Shown here one piece after another: positions 9,559-18,395 of a stretch of 64,000 nt of DNA. Under the pieces are notes generated by a model. It worked only from the letters and a program-made list of their open reading frames with translations. It did no database searches and had not been told where the DNA came from. Each line of letters starts with the position of its first letter. The stretch's first letter is position 1. A program made the position numbers and the translations under genes. Origin of the DNA: Sphingomonas sp. JUb134 (GTDB lineage: Bacteria; Pseudomonadota; Alphaproteobacteria; Sphingomonadales; Sphingomonadaceae). Location of the stretch: the NCBI RefSeq assembly GCF_004341505.2, contig NZ_SLYP02000001.1:1753501-1817500 (forward strand). The letters are read 5' to 3'.

Positions 9559-9935
9559 AGGCGCTGGGCGGGGCCGCGGGGTTGCTGCTGCTGGCGGCAC
9601 TCTCCGGGTGCCGGGGCGAGAAGCCGCGCGCCGCGCTCCCGCAACCCGCCGCCTTCGCTGCCTGCCAGACCTGCCATCGCACCACGCCGGGCGCCGTTGC
9701 GCTCGGTCCAACTCTCGCGGGTCTCGCCGACCGGCGCGCGGGGAGCCTACCCGGCTATGGCTATTCCCCCGCGATGCAGAAGCTGGAGGGCGGCTGGGAC
9801 GAGCCGCGGCTGACCGCGTTCCTGCTCGACCCGAACGGCGTCGTGCCCGGTACCCGCATGGCCTTCGCGGGGCTCGAGAACCGGAAGCAGGCGGCCGAGG
9901 TCGCCCGCTACGCGCTCAGTCTTCCAGGAGAATGA
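9555..9935 (+). CDS. Lipoprotein mono-haem cytochrome c
   Basis: A 126-residue c-type cytochrome. The signal peptide ends in a lipobox (LSGC, lipidated Cys19). Haem attachment is CQTCH (Cys37, Cys40, His41), and Met102 in PGTRM is the likely sixth iron ligand. These features make it a membrane-tethered periplasmic electron carrier. It is translationally coupled to the twin-arginine subunit and GMC genes (ATGA overlaps), so it probably passes electrons from the flavin to the respiratory chain. In related sugar dehydrogenases this role is played by a larger tri-haem subunit, so this is a reduced version. Confidence 0.9.
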   Translation: MKALGGAAGLLLLAALSGCRGEKPRAALPQPAAFAACQTCHRTTPGAVALGPTLAGLADRRAGSLPGYGYSPAMQKLEGGWDEPRLTAFLLDPNGVVPGTRMAFAGLENRKQAAEVARYALSLPGE

Positions 9936-10004
9936 AGTTCCGAGCAGCCACGGCCCGGCATCCGCGAGTCCGGATCAGGGGGCAACAGCGGTTCGCGCGC
10001 GGTA

Positions 10005-10030
10005 CTCTGGGCTCCCGCATGCGCGGGAGC
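10005..10030. repeat. REP-like hairpin after the cytochrome c gene
   Basis: Arms GCTCCCGC and GCGGGAGC surround the loop ATGC, preceded by CTCTGG. The first 14 bases are the same as those of the palindrome at 38.5 kb. The rest of 9936-10224 holds no supported gene. Confidence 0.55.
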
Positions 10031-10224
10031 AAAAGCAGGAGGAGGGACCCTCTCACCGTCCTTTCGGAGGAAGGTAGGGTCTATGGATCGAAGATGGCCG
10101 AGGCACCGGTATGGCGAACTCGGCGTACCCACTGAATGCCCGCAACGGCGCCGACTTTCGCCGGACGCCGTGGTACTCAGAAGCCAGCCCGCTCTCGGCT
10201 CCCTAACGGGGAACCAGCCGCGGA

Positions 10225-11574
10225 TCAGCGGTTGACCGGCACCCCGTAGAGGTCGTGCTCGTCGGCATCCTCCACCAGCACGGGGACGATGTCGCCCTGT
10301 GCGAGATGGCCGGAGTCGCGCAGGAACACCTCGCCGTCGATGCCCGGCGCATCTGCCTGCGAGCGGCCGGTGGCGCCGCCCTCTTCATCGACGTCGTCGA
10401 TGATGACCGGGATGGTGCGGCCGACCTTTGCCTGGAGCTTGGCTGCCGAGATCGCAGCGGTCTTCTCCATCAGGCGGGTGTAGCGCTCTTCCTTCACTTC
10501 CTCCGGCACCGGGTCCGGAAGCGTGTTGGCGGCCGCACCCTCGACCGGCTCGAAGCGGAATGCGCCGACGCGATCGAGCTGCGCCTCGTCCAGCCAGTCG
10601 AGGAGATACTGGAAGTCCTCCTCCGTCTCGCCGGGGAAGCCGACCACGAAGGACGAGCGGATCGCGATGTCGGGGCAGACCGCACGCCAGCCGCGGAGCC
10701 GCTCGAGCACCTTGGCGTCGTTGGCCGGGCGCTTCATCGAACGCAGCACCTTGGGGCTGGCGTGCTGGAACGGGATGTCGAGGTAAGGGACGATCAGCCC
10801 CTGCGCCATCAGCGGGATGACGTGGTCGACGTGCGGGTAGGGATAGACATAGTGCAGCCGCACCCAGACCGGCTGGTCGGGCGTGCCGAGCTTGCCGAGC
10901 TCGCGGGCAAGGTCGGTCATGTGCGGGCGAACTTCGGCGCCCTTCCAAATGCGCGGCTGGTCGCGGATGTCGATGCCGTAGGCGGAGGTGTCTTGGCTGA
11001 TGACCAGCAGCTCGCGCGTGCCGGCCGCCACCAGCTTCTCCGCCTCGCGCAGGATCGCGTCAGGACGCCGCGAGGCCAGGTCGCCGCGGATCGCCGGGAT
11101 GATGCAGAAGGAGCAGCGGTGGTTGCAGCCCTCGGAAATCTTCAGATAGCTGTAGTGGCGCGGCGTGAGCTTCAGCCCCGCCTCCGGCACCAGATCGACG
11201 AAGGGCGAGGGGATCGGCGGCGCCGCCTCATGCACGGCCTCGACCACCGACTCATACTGGTGCGCGCCGGTGATCGCGAGGACGTTGGGGAAGCGGGCGC
11301 GAATCGCCGCGGCCTCGTCGCCCATGCAGCCGGTGACGATGACGCGGCCGTTCTCGGCGATGGCTTCGCCGATCGCCTCGAGGCTCTCCTCCTTGGCGGA
11401 ATCGAGGAAGCCGCAGGTGTTGACGAGCACGACGTCTGCGCCGGCATAGTCCGGCGACAGCCCGTAGCCGTCGCTACGCAGCTTGGTGAGGATCCGTTCG
11501 CTGTCGACGAGGTTCTTCGGACAGCCGAGCGAGACCATCCCCACTTTGGGGGCTTCAGGAAGTCTGGTTGCCAT
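10225..11574 (-). CDS. rimO: Ribosomal protein S12 methylthiotransferase
   Basis: RimO is a radical-SAM enzyme that adds a methylthio group to an aspartate of ribosomal protein S12. The 449 residues are full length. The N-terminal MTTase domain supplies Cys18, Cys54 and Cys83 for the auxiliary iron-sulphur cluster. The radical-SAM triad is Cys150, Cys154 and Cys157 in [11 protein letters not shown]. The C-terminal 60-70 residues form the TRAM domain. The sequence follows RimO (for example [13 protein letters not shown]) rather than MiaB. It is the last gene of a minus-strand series from serS, 63 bases after the DUF486 gene. Confidence 0.97.
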   Translation of the reverse strand: MATRLPEAPKVGMVSLGCPKNLVDSERILTKLRSDGYGLSPDYAGADVVLVNTCGFLDSAKEESLEAIGEAIAENGRVIVTGCMGDEAAAIRARFPNVLAITGAHQYESVVEAVHEAAPPIPSPFVDLVPEAGLKLTPRHYSYLKISEGCNHRCSFCIIPAIRGDLASRRPDAILREAEKLVAAGTRELLVISQDTSAYGIDIRDQPRIWKGAEVRPHMTDLARELGKLGTPDQPVWVRLHYVYPYPHVDHVIPLMAQGLIVPYLDIPFQHASPKVLRSMKRPANDAKVLERLRGWRAVCPDIAIRSSFVVGFPGETEEDFQYLLDWLDEAQLDRVGAFRFEPVEGAAANTLPDPVPEEVKEERYTRLMEKTAAISAAKLQAKVGRTIPVIIDDVDEEGGATGRSQADAPGIDGEVFLRDSGHLAQGDIVPVLVEDADEHDLYGVPVNR

Positions 11575-11637
11575 GATCGCCGCGCGACATAGTGATTTCG
11601 TGCGAAAAAGATAGGGGCAGGAGGGGTTTGCCGGCGC

Positions 11638-11994
11638 TTAACCCGCCGGCGCGCGAAACACGAACCAGGCGCCCAACGCGATCAGCGCAAAGCCGATCAG
11701 GTGGTTCACCGTGATCTTCTGCCCCAGGTAGAGCACGGAAAAGGCGCAGAAGATCGCCAGCGTGATCACCTCCTGCATCGCCTTGAGCTGCGCGGCCGAA
11801 TAGACCTGCGCGCCGATGCGGTTCGCGGGCACGGCCAGGCAATATTCGAAGAACGCGATGCCCCAGCTGCCCAGGATGATCAGCAGCATCGGCGCGCTGC
11901 GGACCTTCAGATGCCCGTACCAGGCAAAGGTCATGAACAGGTTGGAGCAGACCAGCAGCAGGATCGGCAGCAACCGGGTCGCGACCTCCGGCAT
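11638..11994 (-). CDS. DMT family membrane protein (DUF486)
   Basis: A 118-residue protein with four predicted membrane helices, matching the DUF486 branch of the drug/metabolite transporter superfamily. The conserved core includes FMTFAWYGHLK and AVPANRIG. Proteins this small usually work as dimers; the substrate is unknown. Its ATG overlaps the TGA of the potassium-channel gene (ATGA), so translation is coupled and it belongs to that operon. Confidence 0.85.
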   Translation of the reverse strand: MPEVATRLLPILLLVCSNLFMTFAWYGHLKVRSAPMLLIILGSWGIAFFEYCLAVPANRIGAQVYSAAQLKAMQEVITLAIFCAFSVLYLGQKITVNHLIGFALIALGAWFVFRAPAG

Positions 11995-13037
11995 CAGGGC
12001 AGCGTCGGCCCGGAGGCCGTTTTCCGGTTCGGGACGATCTCCACGATCAGATCTCCCGACTGGAGCGATGCCGCCTCGGCTTCGGCGAAGCTGAAGAAGC
12101 GGTCACCGCGATAGACGCGTACGCCAAGCCCGGTCGTGATCCCCGAGAGCGGTTTTCCGATCTCCTCCGGCCGGACGGGGCGCTCCGACAAGGCGACGGG
12201 GCCGCCGATCGAGGCGAGATCGTTGATATAGTCCGCCATGTGCGGTCCGCGGCAGGATCCCGCCAGCAGCAATCCGGCAAAGCTGATCGGGTTGATCACG
12301 GTCGTGGCGCCCGCTGCCCGCGCCGGCAGTTCGTTGTCCTCTGCCTTGACGATGATGCTGATCGGCACCGTCGGCGCCAGATGGCGCGCGGTGAGCGTGA
12401 TCAGGATGGAGGTATCGTCCCGCCCGGCCGCCACGATGATCGTCCGGGCGTTTGCGACGCGCACGTCCTGCAAGACCGTGTCGCGCGTTGCATCCGCCTG
12501 GAGAACGGTGCAGCCAAATGCCTCGGCCGCGGCGAGGTTGTCCTGATCGCGGTCCACGACGACGATCCGCTGCGGCATCTCGCCCCGAGCGATCAGTTCG
12601 GCGACCGCCTCGGAACCGGTCTTGCCGAAGCCCGCGACGATCACATGGTCTTCCAGATTCTTTTGGATGCGCGCCATCAGCCATCGGTCCCAAGTACGTC
12701 GAAGCACGAATTGATAGGTGGTGCCGATGAACAGCAGCACCACGAAGACCCGGATCGGAGTGACGATCAACGCGTCGAACAGGCGGGCGCGCTCGGACAC
12801 CGGCGCGATATCCCCATAGCCCGTCGTCGTGATGGAGATCATCGTGAAGTAGATGACGTCGAGGAAGCTGACCTCGCCGTCGTAATTGTCCCGCAGCCCG
12901 GTGCGGTCGAACCAGTGGACGCTGATGGCGAGCGCGAGCAGCGAGAGAACCGCCACCACCCGCCAGGCGATCTGGGCCCAGACCGGCGTCTGGGACGCTC
13001 GCCTGAGCGTTCGGTGGGAGGGTTCGCGCCGGTTCAC
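11994..13037 (-). CDS. Potassium channel with RCK (TrkA-N) domain
   Basis: A 347-residue channel subunit. The N-terminus has two membrane helices flanking a pore loop whose selectivity filter is TTGYGD (residues 71-76). A cytosolic RCK/TrkA-N domain begins near residue 125 with VIVAGFGKTG, the nucleotide-binding turn that gates the pore in response to ligands. A TrkA-C-like part follows. The start is a GTG overlapping the stop of the nlpD-like gene (GTGA), and the end overlaps the DUF486 gene. The arrangement ties this channel to an envelope-division factor and a small transporter. Confidence 0.9.
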   Translation of the reverse strand: MNRREPSHRTLRRASQTPVWAQIAWRVVAVLSLLALAISVHWFDRTGLRDNYDGEVSFLDVIYFTMISITTTGYGDIAPVSERARLFDALIVTPIRVFVVLLFIGTTYQFVLRRTWDRWLMARIQKNLEDHVIVAGFGKTGSEAVAELIARGEMPQRIVVVDRDQDNLAAAEAFGCTVLQADATRDTVLQDVRVANARTIIVAAGRDDTSILITLTARHLAPTVPISIIVKAEDNELPARAAGATTVINPISFAGLLLAGSCRGPHMADYINDLASIGGPVALSERPVRPEEIGKPLSGITTGLGVRVYRGDRFFSFAEAEAASLQSGDLIVEIVPNRKTASGPTLP

Positions 13038-14113
13038 CGCGCGGGCAGCTTCGACAGCGGATCGACGGGCGCGCGGCCCTGGCGGATCTCAAAGTGCAAT
13101 TGCGGTCGGGCGGCATAGCCGGTCTCTCCCGAAACCGCGATCTGCTGTCCGCGTTTGACCGACTGCCCCCGCTGCACGAGCAACTCCTTCGCATGCCCAT
13201 AGACGCTGGTGTAGCGGTCACCGTGCCGGAGGATGACGACGCCGCCAAGGCCCGGAACGCCGCTGCCCGCATAAGCGACGACGCCGTCCGCCGCCGCGAG
13301 CACGGGCGTGCCGAGCGGCACCGCGATCTTAATGCCGTCGTTGCGTTCCCCGCTTTCGCCCGCGCCGAACCGCTTCGAGACGGTGCCGCTGGCGGGCCAT
13401 TGGAACTGGCCGGCCAGGCGCGCGGGCGGGGCCACCGCTGCACTGGGGGGCAGCACGCGGGCGGGCGAAGCGGTGGCTCGGGCGGGCTTGTCCTCCGGCT
13501 CGATCGCCGGTTCGCCGCCGGTCAGGATGTCGTCGATGTCGAGGCGGAAGGCAGCGGCCCGTTCGGCGACGCTCATGCCGGCAGTCGCCGCGGCGCCAGG
13601 GATGAGGATCCGCTGTCCGGTGCGGAGGATATAGGGATCCTCCAGCCCGTTGGCGGAGACGATCTTCGACCAGGGCACGCCATAGGCGCGGGCAATGGCG
13701 ATGCCGGTCTGCCCCTCGCGCACCAGATGGTAGCGACCACCCGGAATGGTGAGCTTCTGCCCCGGATAGATGGTGAAGGGCGGGGCGAGACCGTTGGCAC
13801 GCGCGATCGCTTCTGATCCCGCGCCTGTCTTGTTCGCGATCGCGCGCAGCGTCTCTCCGCGAGTTACGGTGTGGACGTCCTGCGCGACGGTCCGGGCGTC
13901 CGCCACGACGCGGTTGACCTCCCACGCGGGCGGCGCGGTCGGCGGCGCAGTGACGCCCTCCGCCTGCGGCTGCGCGCTGCCCGTCCGGTCGTCCGGCGGC
14001 CCCGCCACCGTTCTCGACGGGATCTGCTGCGGCCGGCCGCCGGGAATGCAGGCACTCAGCAGCCCCAGTGCCAGCAAGGGCAGAGCGCGGCAGCAAGCGC
14101 GTTGGCCGATCAT
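13034..14113 (-). CDS. NlpD-like lipoprotein: two LysM domains plus degenerate M23 domain
   Basis: A 359-residue outer-membrane-type lipoprotein (lipobox LLSAC) with two LysM peptidoglycan-binding modules (about residues 80-190) and a C-terminal LytM/M23 domain. The M23 zinc and catalytic positions are altered: the usual HxGxD reads NDGIKI and the usual HxHFE reads QLHFE. That pattern resembles E. coli NlpD, which does not cut peptidoglycan but activates amidases at the division site. The start at 14113 has GAGGGGG five bases upstream; a longer frame to 14146 is not needed. It lies between serS and the channel gene. In many proteobacteria nlpD also follows surE and pcm, which are absent here. 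Confidence 0.85.
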   Translation of the reverse strand: MIGQRACCRALPLLALGLLSACIPGGRPQQIPSRTVAGPPDDRTGSAQPQAEGVTAPPTAPPAWEVNRVVADARTVAQDVHTVTRGETLRAIANKTGAGSEAIARANGLAPPFTIYPGQKLTIPGGRYHLVREGQTGIAIARAYGVPWSKIVSANGLEDPYILRTGQRILIPGAAATAGMSVAERAAAFRLDIDDILTGGEPAIEPEDKPARATASPARVLPPSAAVAPPARLAGQFQWPASGTVSKRFGAGESGERNDGIKIAVPLGTPVLAAADGVVAYAGSGVPGLGGVVILRHGDRYTSVYGHAKELLVQRGQSVKRGQQIAVSGETGYAARPQLHFEIRQGRAPVDPLSKLPAR

Positions 14114-14154
14114 GCGTTCCCCCTCGATCCCTTGCCTGGCCGGCAAACCGGTTT

Positions 14155-15435
14155 TCAGCGCGTCGGCGCGAGCGTCTCCAGTCCGCCCAGATAGGGCTGC
14201 AGCACGTCCGGCACGCCGACGCTGCCGTCGCCGCGCTGGTAATTCTCCAGCACTGCCACGAGCGTGCGCCCCACGGCCAGGCCGGAGCCGTTGAGCGTGT
14301 GGACGAAGCGAGTCGCCTTTTCACCCTCGGGCCGGAAGCGCGCGTTCATCCGGCGCGCCTGGAAATCGGTGCAGGTGGAGCAGCTCGAGATTTCCCGATA
14401 ACGATCCTGGCCCGGCAGCCACACCTCCAGGTCGTAGGTGCGCCCTGCCGAGAAGCCCATGTCGCCCGTGCACAGCTTCATGCGGCGGAACGGCAGGCCC
14501 AGGCGGGTGAGAATGTCCTCGGCCGCGGCGGTCATGCGCTCATGCTCCGCCTCCGACTGCTCGGGCGTCGTGATGGAGACCATCTCCGCCTTTTCGAACT
14601 GGTGCTGGCGGATGAAGCCGCGCGTGTCGCGACCGGCCGCACCCGCTTCGGAGCGGAAGCAGGCCGTCAGCGCGGTGAAGCGCAGCGGCAGCTCCGTCTC
14701 GCTCAGGATCTTGCCGGCGACGATGTTGGTGAGGCTGACCTCGGCGGTCGGGATCAGCCAGCGCCCGTCGGTAGTCCGGAACAGGTCCTCGGCGAACTTG
14801 GGCAGCTGCCCGGTTCCGAACAACGCCTCGTCCCGAACCAACAGCGGCGGCACGACCTGTTCGAAGCCGTGCGCATCGGAAAGCGTGTCGAGCATGAACT
14901 GGCCGAGCGCACGGTGCAGCCGTGCGGCGCCGCCGCGAACCAGCGTGAAGCGTGCCCCGGACAGCGCCGCGCCGGTTTCGAAGTCGAGGCCGATCGCGGG
15001 GCCGATCGCGTCGTGCTCCCGGACGGCGAAGTCGAAGCTCCGGGGCTGGCCGCGCTCGTGCACCAGGGCGTTGTCGTCTTCGTCGGCACCTTCCGGCACG
15101 TCGGCGAGGGGAAGGTTGGGGATGGACGCTAACCGCGCGGTGAGGTCCTCGCCGACCGTGCGCTCCTCTGCTTCCAGGGCGGGCAGCCGTTCCTTGAGGA
15201 TCGCCACCTCGGCCATCAGGGCAGCGGCGGTCTCCTCGTCCCGCTTTGCCTTCGCAGCGCCGATCGCCTTGGACGCTTCGTTGCGACGGGCCTGTCCTTG
15301 CTGCAGCTCGGTCACCAGCGCGCGACGGCGCTCATCCAGGGCGACGAGCTCGGCCGATACCGGCGCCAGGCCCCGGCGGGCTAGCGCTGCGTCGAAGGCT
15401 GCGGGATCGTCGCGGATCAAACGGATGTCGTGCAT
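14155..15435 (-). CDS. serS: Serine-tRNA ligase
   Basis: SerS charges tRNA-Ser. The 426 residues beginning [11 protein letters not shown] match the family length. The first 100 residues form the coiled-coil arm that grips the tRNA. Class II motif 2 is visible around [16 protein letters not shown], and motif 3 as [20 protein letters not shown] longer frame upstream is rejected because homologous sequence starts at 15435. It heads the minus-strand series serS, nlpD-like, channel, DUF486, rimO, with 41 bases to the next gene, and is divergent from the host attachment gene. Confidence 0.98.
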   Translation of the reverse strand: MHDIRLIRDDPAAFDAALARRGLAPVSAELVALDERRRALVTELQQGQARRNEASKAIGAAKAKRDEETAAALMAEVAILKERLPALEAEERTVGEDLTARLASIPNLPLADVPEGADEDDNALVHERGQPRSFDFAVREHDAIGPAIGLDFETGAALSGARFTLVRGGAARLHRALGQFMLDTLSDAHGFEQVVPPLLVRDEALFGTGQLPKFAEDLFRTTDGRWLIPTAEVSLTNIVAGKILSETELPLRFTALTACFRSEAGAAGRDTRGFIRQHQFEKAEMVSITTPEQSEAEHERMTAAAEDILTRLGLPFRRMKLCTGDMGFSAGRTYDLEVWLPGQDRYREISSCSTCTDFQARRMNARFRPEGEKATRFVHTLNGSGLAVGRTLVAVLENYQRGDGSVGVPDVLQPYLGGLETLAPTR

Positions 15436-15548
15436 GGCCGCGGCTATGGCCGGGCGTTCCGCGCCGTGCAAGCCGCAAGACCAACCGGGGAAACCTGTAC
15501 GGCGAACGATGCGTTGGGCTGGCAACTGGAACGAGAGGAGACCCTTCC

Positions 15549-16058
15549 ATGCAGATCCCCCACGACGCCTTCGTGCTTGTCGCCGACGGCCGCAAGATGC
15601 TGTTCCTGCGCAACGAGGGTGACGCGGTGCAGCCGAACCTGCAGGTCGAGGCCAAGGAAATCCATCCGAACCCGAAGGACAGCGACCAGAAGCGGGATGC
15701 GTCCGGAACCGCGTCTTCCACCCAGTCCGGCCCCGGCGCCCCGTCCGTGGCCCGCAACGGCTCGATGCATGCCCAGGGTGGCGGCGCGCAGTTTGCGCCT
15801 TCGCGCGGCACCTTCGAGGAAACCGACTTCCACCAGCTGGAGGAGGATCGATTTGCCGCAGAGACCGCAGAGATGCTGCGCAAGCGCGCGCTCAGCAACG
15901 AGTTCGACAAGCTGATCATCGTTGCGCCGCCCAAGACGCTCGGCGAACTGCGCAAGCATTACCACAAGGAAGTCAGCACCCGCCTGATCGGGGAACTGGA
16001 CAAGGACCTGACCGGGCATCCGGTGGATCAGATCGAGCGCCTCCTGCTCGACGCCTGA
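15549..16058 (+). CDS. Host attachment family protein
   Basis: A 169-residue cytosolic protein of the 'host attachment protein' family, related to archaeal/eukaryotic RF1-like folds. It starts with [20 protein letters not shown] and ends with the conserved block [20 protein letters not shown], with a hydrophilic Ser/Gly/Gln-rich linker between (about residues 45-85). The family is linked by name to Agrobacterium attachment to plants, but its biochemical role is unsettled. An ATG at 15549 with GAGAGGAGA upstream is the clear start. The gene stands alone and ends just before a bidirectional terminator. Confidence 0.85.
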   Translation: MQIPHDAFVLVADGRKMLFLRNEGDAVQPNLQVEAKEIHPNPKDSDQKRDASGTASSTQSGPGAPSVARNGSMHAQGGGAQFAPSRGTFEETDFHQLEEDRFAAETAEMLRKRALSNEFDKLIIVAPPKTLGELRKHYHKEVSTRLIGELDKDLTGHPVDQIERLLLDA

Positions 16059-16080
16059 CGCGCACGAGCCCCGAAAGAGG

Positions 16081-16112
16081 AAGGGCCGCGCGAGGCGATC
16101 GCGCGGCCTTTT
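16081..16112. terminator. Hairpin terminator between converging genes
   Basis: Arms GGCCGCGCG (16084-16092) and CGCGCGGCC (16100-16108) enclose a seven-base loop and are followed by TTTT on the plus strand. It lies between the host attachment gene and the stop of the facing repeat-protein gene. Confidence 0.75.
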
Positions 16113-17003
16113 CTATGCGGAGGTTTCGGCCTGCGACTTGCGGGCGAAGCGGCGGCGGCCGACCAGCGCCGCGGCGGCGCCGCCGAACAGCAGCAGCATC
16201 GGCGGTGCGGGCACCGGAGCGGGCGGTCCCGGAGGTCCTGGAGGACCGGGCGGATGGCCATGCGAGCTGCCGGAACTGGTCGACGTCGAACTGGACGTCG
16301 AGGAGGAACTCGAGGTCGAGGACGAGGTGGACGTCGAGGATCCGCCGCTGCTGGTGGAGGTCGACGATCCGCCGGTGGAGGTCGACGTCGAGGACCCGCC
16401 CGTCGAGGTCGAGGAGCCTCCGGTCGACGTCGAGGTGGACGAGCCACCGGTGGAGGTCGACGAGCCCCCCGTAGACGTGGACGAGCCGCCAGTCGAAGTG
16501 GAGGATCCCCCCGTTGAGGTTGAGGATCCTCCACTCGACGTCGAGCCCCCGCTCGAACTGGAACTCGTGGTCGAGGAGATGACGATGCCGCTCGACCCGC
16601 CGGTGCCCCCGACGAAGCCACCGCCCCCAAAGAAGCCGCCGCCGCCGTAGAAGCCACCACCACCGGTGCCGCCGACGACCACAGGACCGCTGCTCCCGCC
16701 GCTCGGCGCGATCGGCACCTCGCCGCTCGAACCCACATAGACGGGGGGCGGGACCGACGGTTCCGGCGCCCCGGCGACCGTCACCACGGGCGGCGGACAG
16801 GCGGCAGTTGCGACTACCGGGTTGCGAAGCAGCCGCTTGGTGGGGCGGGGAGTCTCCTGGCGCGCGACTCGCTTCTTCGGGACGATGCGTTTGGTGATGC
16901 CGTAGCTGGTCGGATTCTCGGCCACGTGCACGGCGCCGCCTCCGACCAATGCGCCCCCACAGGCGCATGCACAGAGTTTCGCCAAGGCCATACGAACCGA
17001 CAT
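16113..17003 (-). CDS. Ser/Thr/Gly-repeat surface protein with C-terminal sorting tail
   Basis: An exported low-complexity protein of about 296 residues. A short N-terminal hydrophobic signal is followed by a basic region, then glycine-rich sequence, then about ten degenerate copies of GGSSTST (roughly 16330-16540), a serine-rich stretch, and a collagen-like GPPGPPGPP. It ends in PAPPMLLLFGG, a hydrophobic helix and RRRFARK, resembling a PEP-CTERM-like anchor without the exact PEP motif. The repeats suggest a glycosylated stalk or matrix protein, but this is inference. The start is uncertain (17003 or 17018). Repeat number is likely to vary between strains through 21-base slippage. Confidence 0.6.
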   Translation of the reverse strand: MSVRMALAKLCACACGGALVGGGAVHVAENPTSYGITKRIVPKKRVARQETPRPTKRLLRNPVVATAACPPPVVTVAGAPEPSVPPPVYVGSSGEVPIAPSGGSSGPVVVGGTGGGGFYGGGGFFGGGGFVGGTGGSSGIVISSTTSSSSSGGSTSSGGSSTSTGGSSTSTGGSSTSTGGSSTSTGGSSTSTSTGGSSTSTGGSSTSTSTGGSSTSTSSGGSSTSTSSSTSSSSSTSSSTSTSSGSSHGHPPGPPGPPGPPAPVPAPPMLLLFGGAAAALVGRRRFARKSQAETSA

Positions 17004-17397
17004 AGTGCCACTCTTCATCTTTGGCAGGAGTCGCAGCCGTCGGATGACGGCGGCGCTACGCTCGCACGCACCGGGTCCGGCGCACCGTGTGGAGCGAGAG
17101 ACCATTAACGCATCTATAACCATATAGTGGCGTGCGTTTACAGCCTTCTTGGCGCCGCCGGGGCGCTTGTGTCGTTATGGTACGGACGCGGAAGTGTTCG
17201 CAGGTCGGAACATCTGCAAGCTTCCAAGTCATGATCGGCGGTATCCAGAATTTCCCCGAAGTCGATCGGGATAAAAGCTAGTGTTCCTGCGGCTTTGTGG
17301 CGCTTGTGATGGCTTGTGCTTGTCAGTATAGGCGCGCCAGGCACAGGCGGTTCCCCCGCCAGTACGTTCGGGCGGGAGACCGGGGTGGAGAGTGGGG
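17004..17397. other. 394-base intergenic region upstream of dksA
   Basis: No gene is supported between the repeat-protein start and dksA. The part around 17105-17290 looks less GC-rich than the surroundings, as expected for divergent promoters. The only specific signal I can propose is the sigma-70-like site at 17304-17332. Confidence 0.4.
17304..17332 (+). promoter_or_regulatory. Candidate sigma-70 promoter for dksA
   Basis: TTGTGA (17304-17309) and TATAGG (17327-17332) are spaced by 17 bases, 65 bases before the dksA start. This is a match to a general consensus only. Confidence 0.35.
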
Positions 17398-17865
17398 ATG
17401 GCAAGTGTATTTGATTTGACCGGGCAATCTGACACACCGCCCGTTGCGGCCAATGACCAGGTCGCCGATGGCTATCGTCCAAGTTCGGACGAGCCGTTCA
17501 TGAACCTGCGGCAGCAGGCATATTTTCGACAGAAGCTGCTCGCGTGGAAGGAAGCGATCCACCGCGAGGCACAGGGCACGCTTTCCCAGTTGCAGGTGGA
17601 CTCGCTTCGCGAAGCGGACCTGACGGACCGTGCATCGAGCGAAACCGACTGGTCGATCGAACTGCGCACCCGCGATCGCCAGCGCAAGCTGATCGCAAAG
17701 ATCGACGCGGCCCTTCGCCGCATCGAAGATGGCGAATATGGCTATTGCGAAGTGACGGGAGAGCCGATCTCGTTGGGCCGGCTGGAAGCGCGGCCGATCG
17801 CCACCATGACCGTCGAGGCGCAGGAGCGACACGAGCGGCAGGAGAAGATCTCTCGCGAGGAGTAG
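17398..17865 (+). CDS. dksA: RNA polymerase-binding transcription factor DksA
   Basis: DksA enters the secondary channel of RNA polymerase and, with ppGpp, resets transcription in starvation. The 155-residue protein has the N-terminal region, a long coiled-coil (about residues 40-110), and the C-terminal globular part with DGEYGYCEVTGEPISLGRLEARP. Only one of the four zinc cysteines of E. coli DksA remains: CxxC reads CEVT, and the second pair reads TVEA. This matches the zinc-free form common in alphaproteobacteria. The ATG at 17398 has GGAG seven bases upstream; the GTG at 17392 is less likely. Confidence 0.93.
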   Translation: MASVFDLTGQSDTPPVAANDQVADGYRPSSDEPFMNLRQQAYFRQKLLAWKEAIHREAQGTLSQLQVDSLREADLTDRASSETDWSIELRTRDRQRKLIAKIDAALRRIEDGEYGYCEVTGEPISLGRLEARPIATMTVEAQERHERQEKISREE

Positions 17866-17947
17866 GCCTCACATCGCCGCACCGTTAACTTTTGGGTAAG
17901 GAGTTGCTGGTTGAGGTCTGCCGAAGCACGCGTTCGGAGTAGATAGG

Positions 17948-18292
17948 ATCAGCGAGGATATTTCCCCCGACGGCCAGCACAAGCGCGCCCAGGATCGCGA
18001 CAGCCTCCTGCTCACTGCCACGCTGCGGCGGGTGGGGCGCGGCGATCCGGTGCCGGTGCGGATCAGAAACCTTTCGGCAGGCGGCCTGATGGCAGAGCAC
18101 GGGCCGGTGCTGCCCGTAGGAGCCGAAGTGGAGATCGATCTGCGAGGCGTGGGCCTGGTGCGCGGGACGGTGGCTTGGTCCACCGAAGGGCGCATCGGTG
18201 TCGCCTTTGTCGAAGAGATCGACCCGAAGGCTGCACGCAAGCCGGTCACCGTTCGCAAGCCAGAAGCACAACCGCTCAAGCGTCCGCTTTGA
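17948..18292 (+). CDS. PilZ domain protein, no canonical start codon
   Basis: A single PilZ domain of about 115 residues, a cyclic-di-GMP receptor fold. Both binding motifs are visible: RxxxR (RAQDR, bases 17984-17998) and NLSAGG (NxSxxG). The frame is open back to a TGA at 17912 but contains no ATG, GTG or TTG until GTG 18032, which would remove RxxxR. I place the start at ATC 17948, eight bases after GGAG (17936-17939); ATT 17960 is an alternative. A base error or a rare start codon could both explain this. It lies 82 bases after dksA in the same direction. Family confident, start not. Confidence 0.7.
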   Translation: MSEDISPDGQHKRAQDRDSLLLTATLRRVGRGDPVPVRIRNLSAGGLMAEHGPVLPVGAEVEIDLRGVGLVRGTVAWSTEGRIGVAFVEEIDPKAARKPVTVRKPEAQPLKRPL

Positions 18293-18362
18293 TCCTGCAG
18301 CTTTGGTGAGGTCCCCGCGCTCTGCACGCGCTTTGCGGGCGCAGGGGCATGCGGGGGTCGTG

Positions 18363-18388
18363 GGGCGCGGATCTTTCGACCCGCGCCC
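18363..18388. terminator. GC-rich hairpin between converging pilZ and DUF465 genes
   Basis: Arms GGGCGCGG (18363-18370) and CCGCGCCC (18381-18388) around ten bases. There is no T-run, so termination function is only probable. Confidence 0.4.
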
Positions 18389-18395
18389 GAAGGCA

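Noticed and set aside
16330..16540. CRISPR-like array
   Set aside because: The repeats are contiguous 21-base codon repeats without spacers, and they encode GGSSTST.
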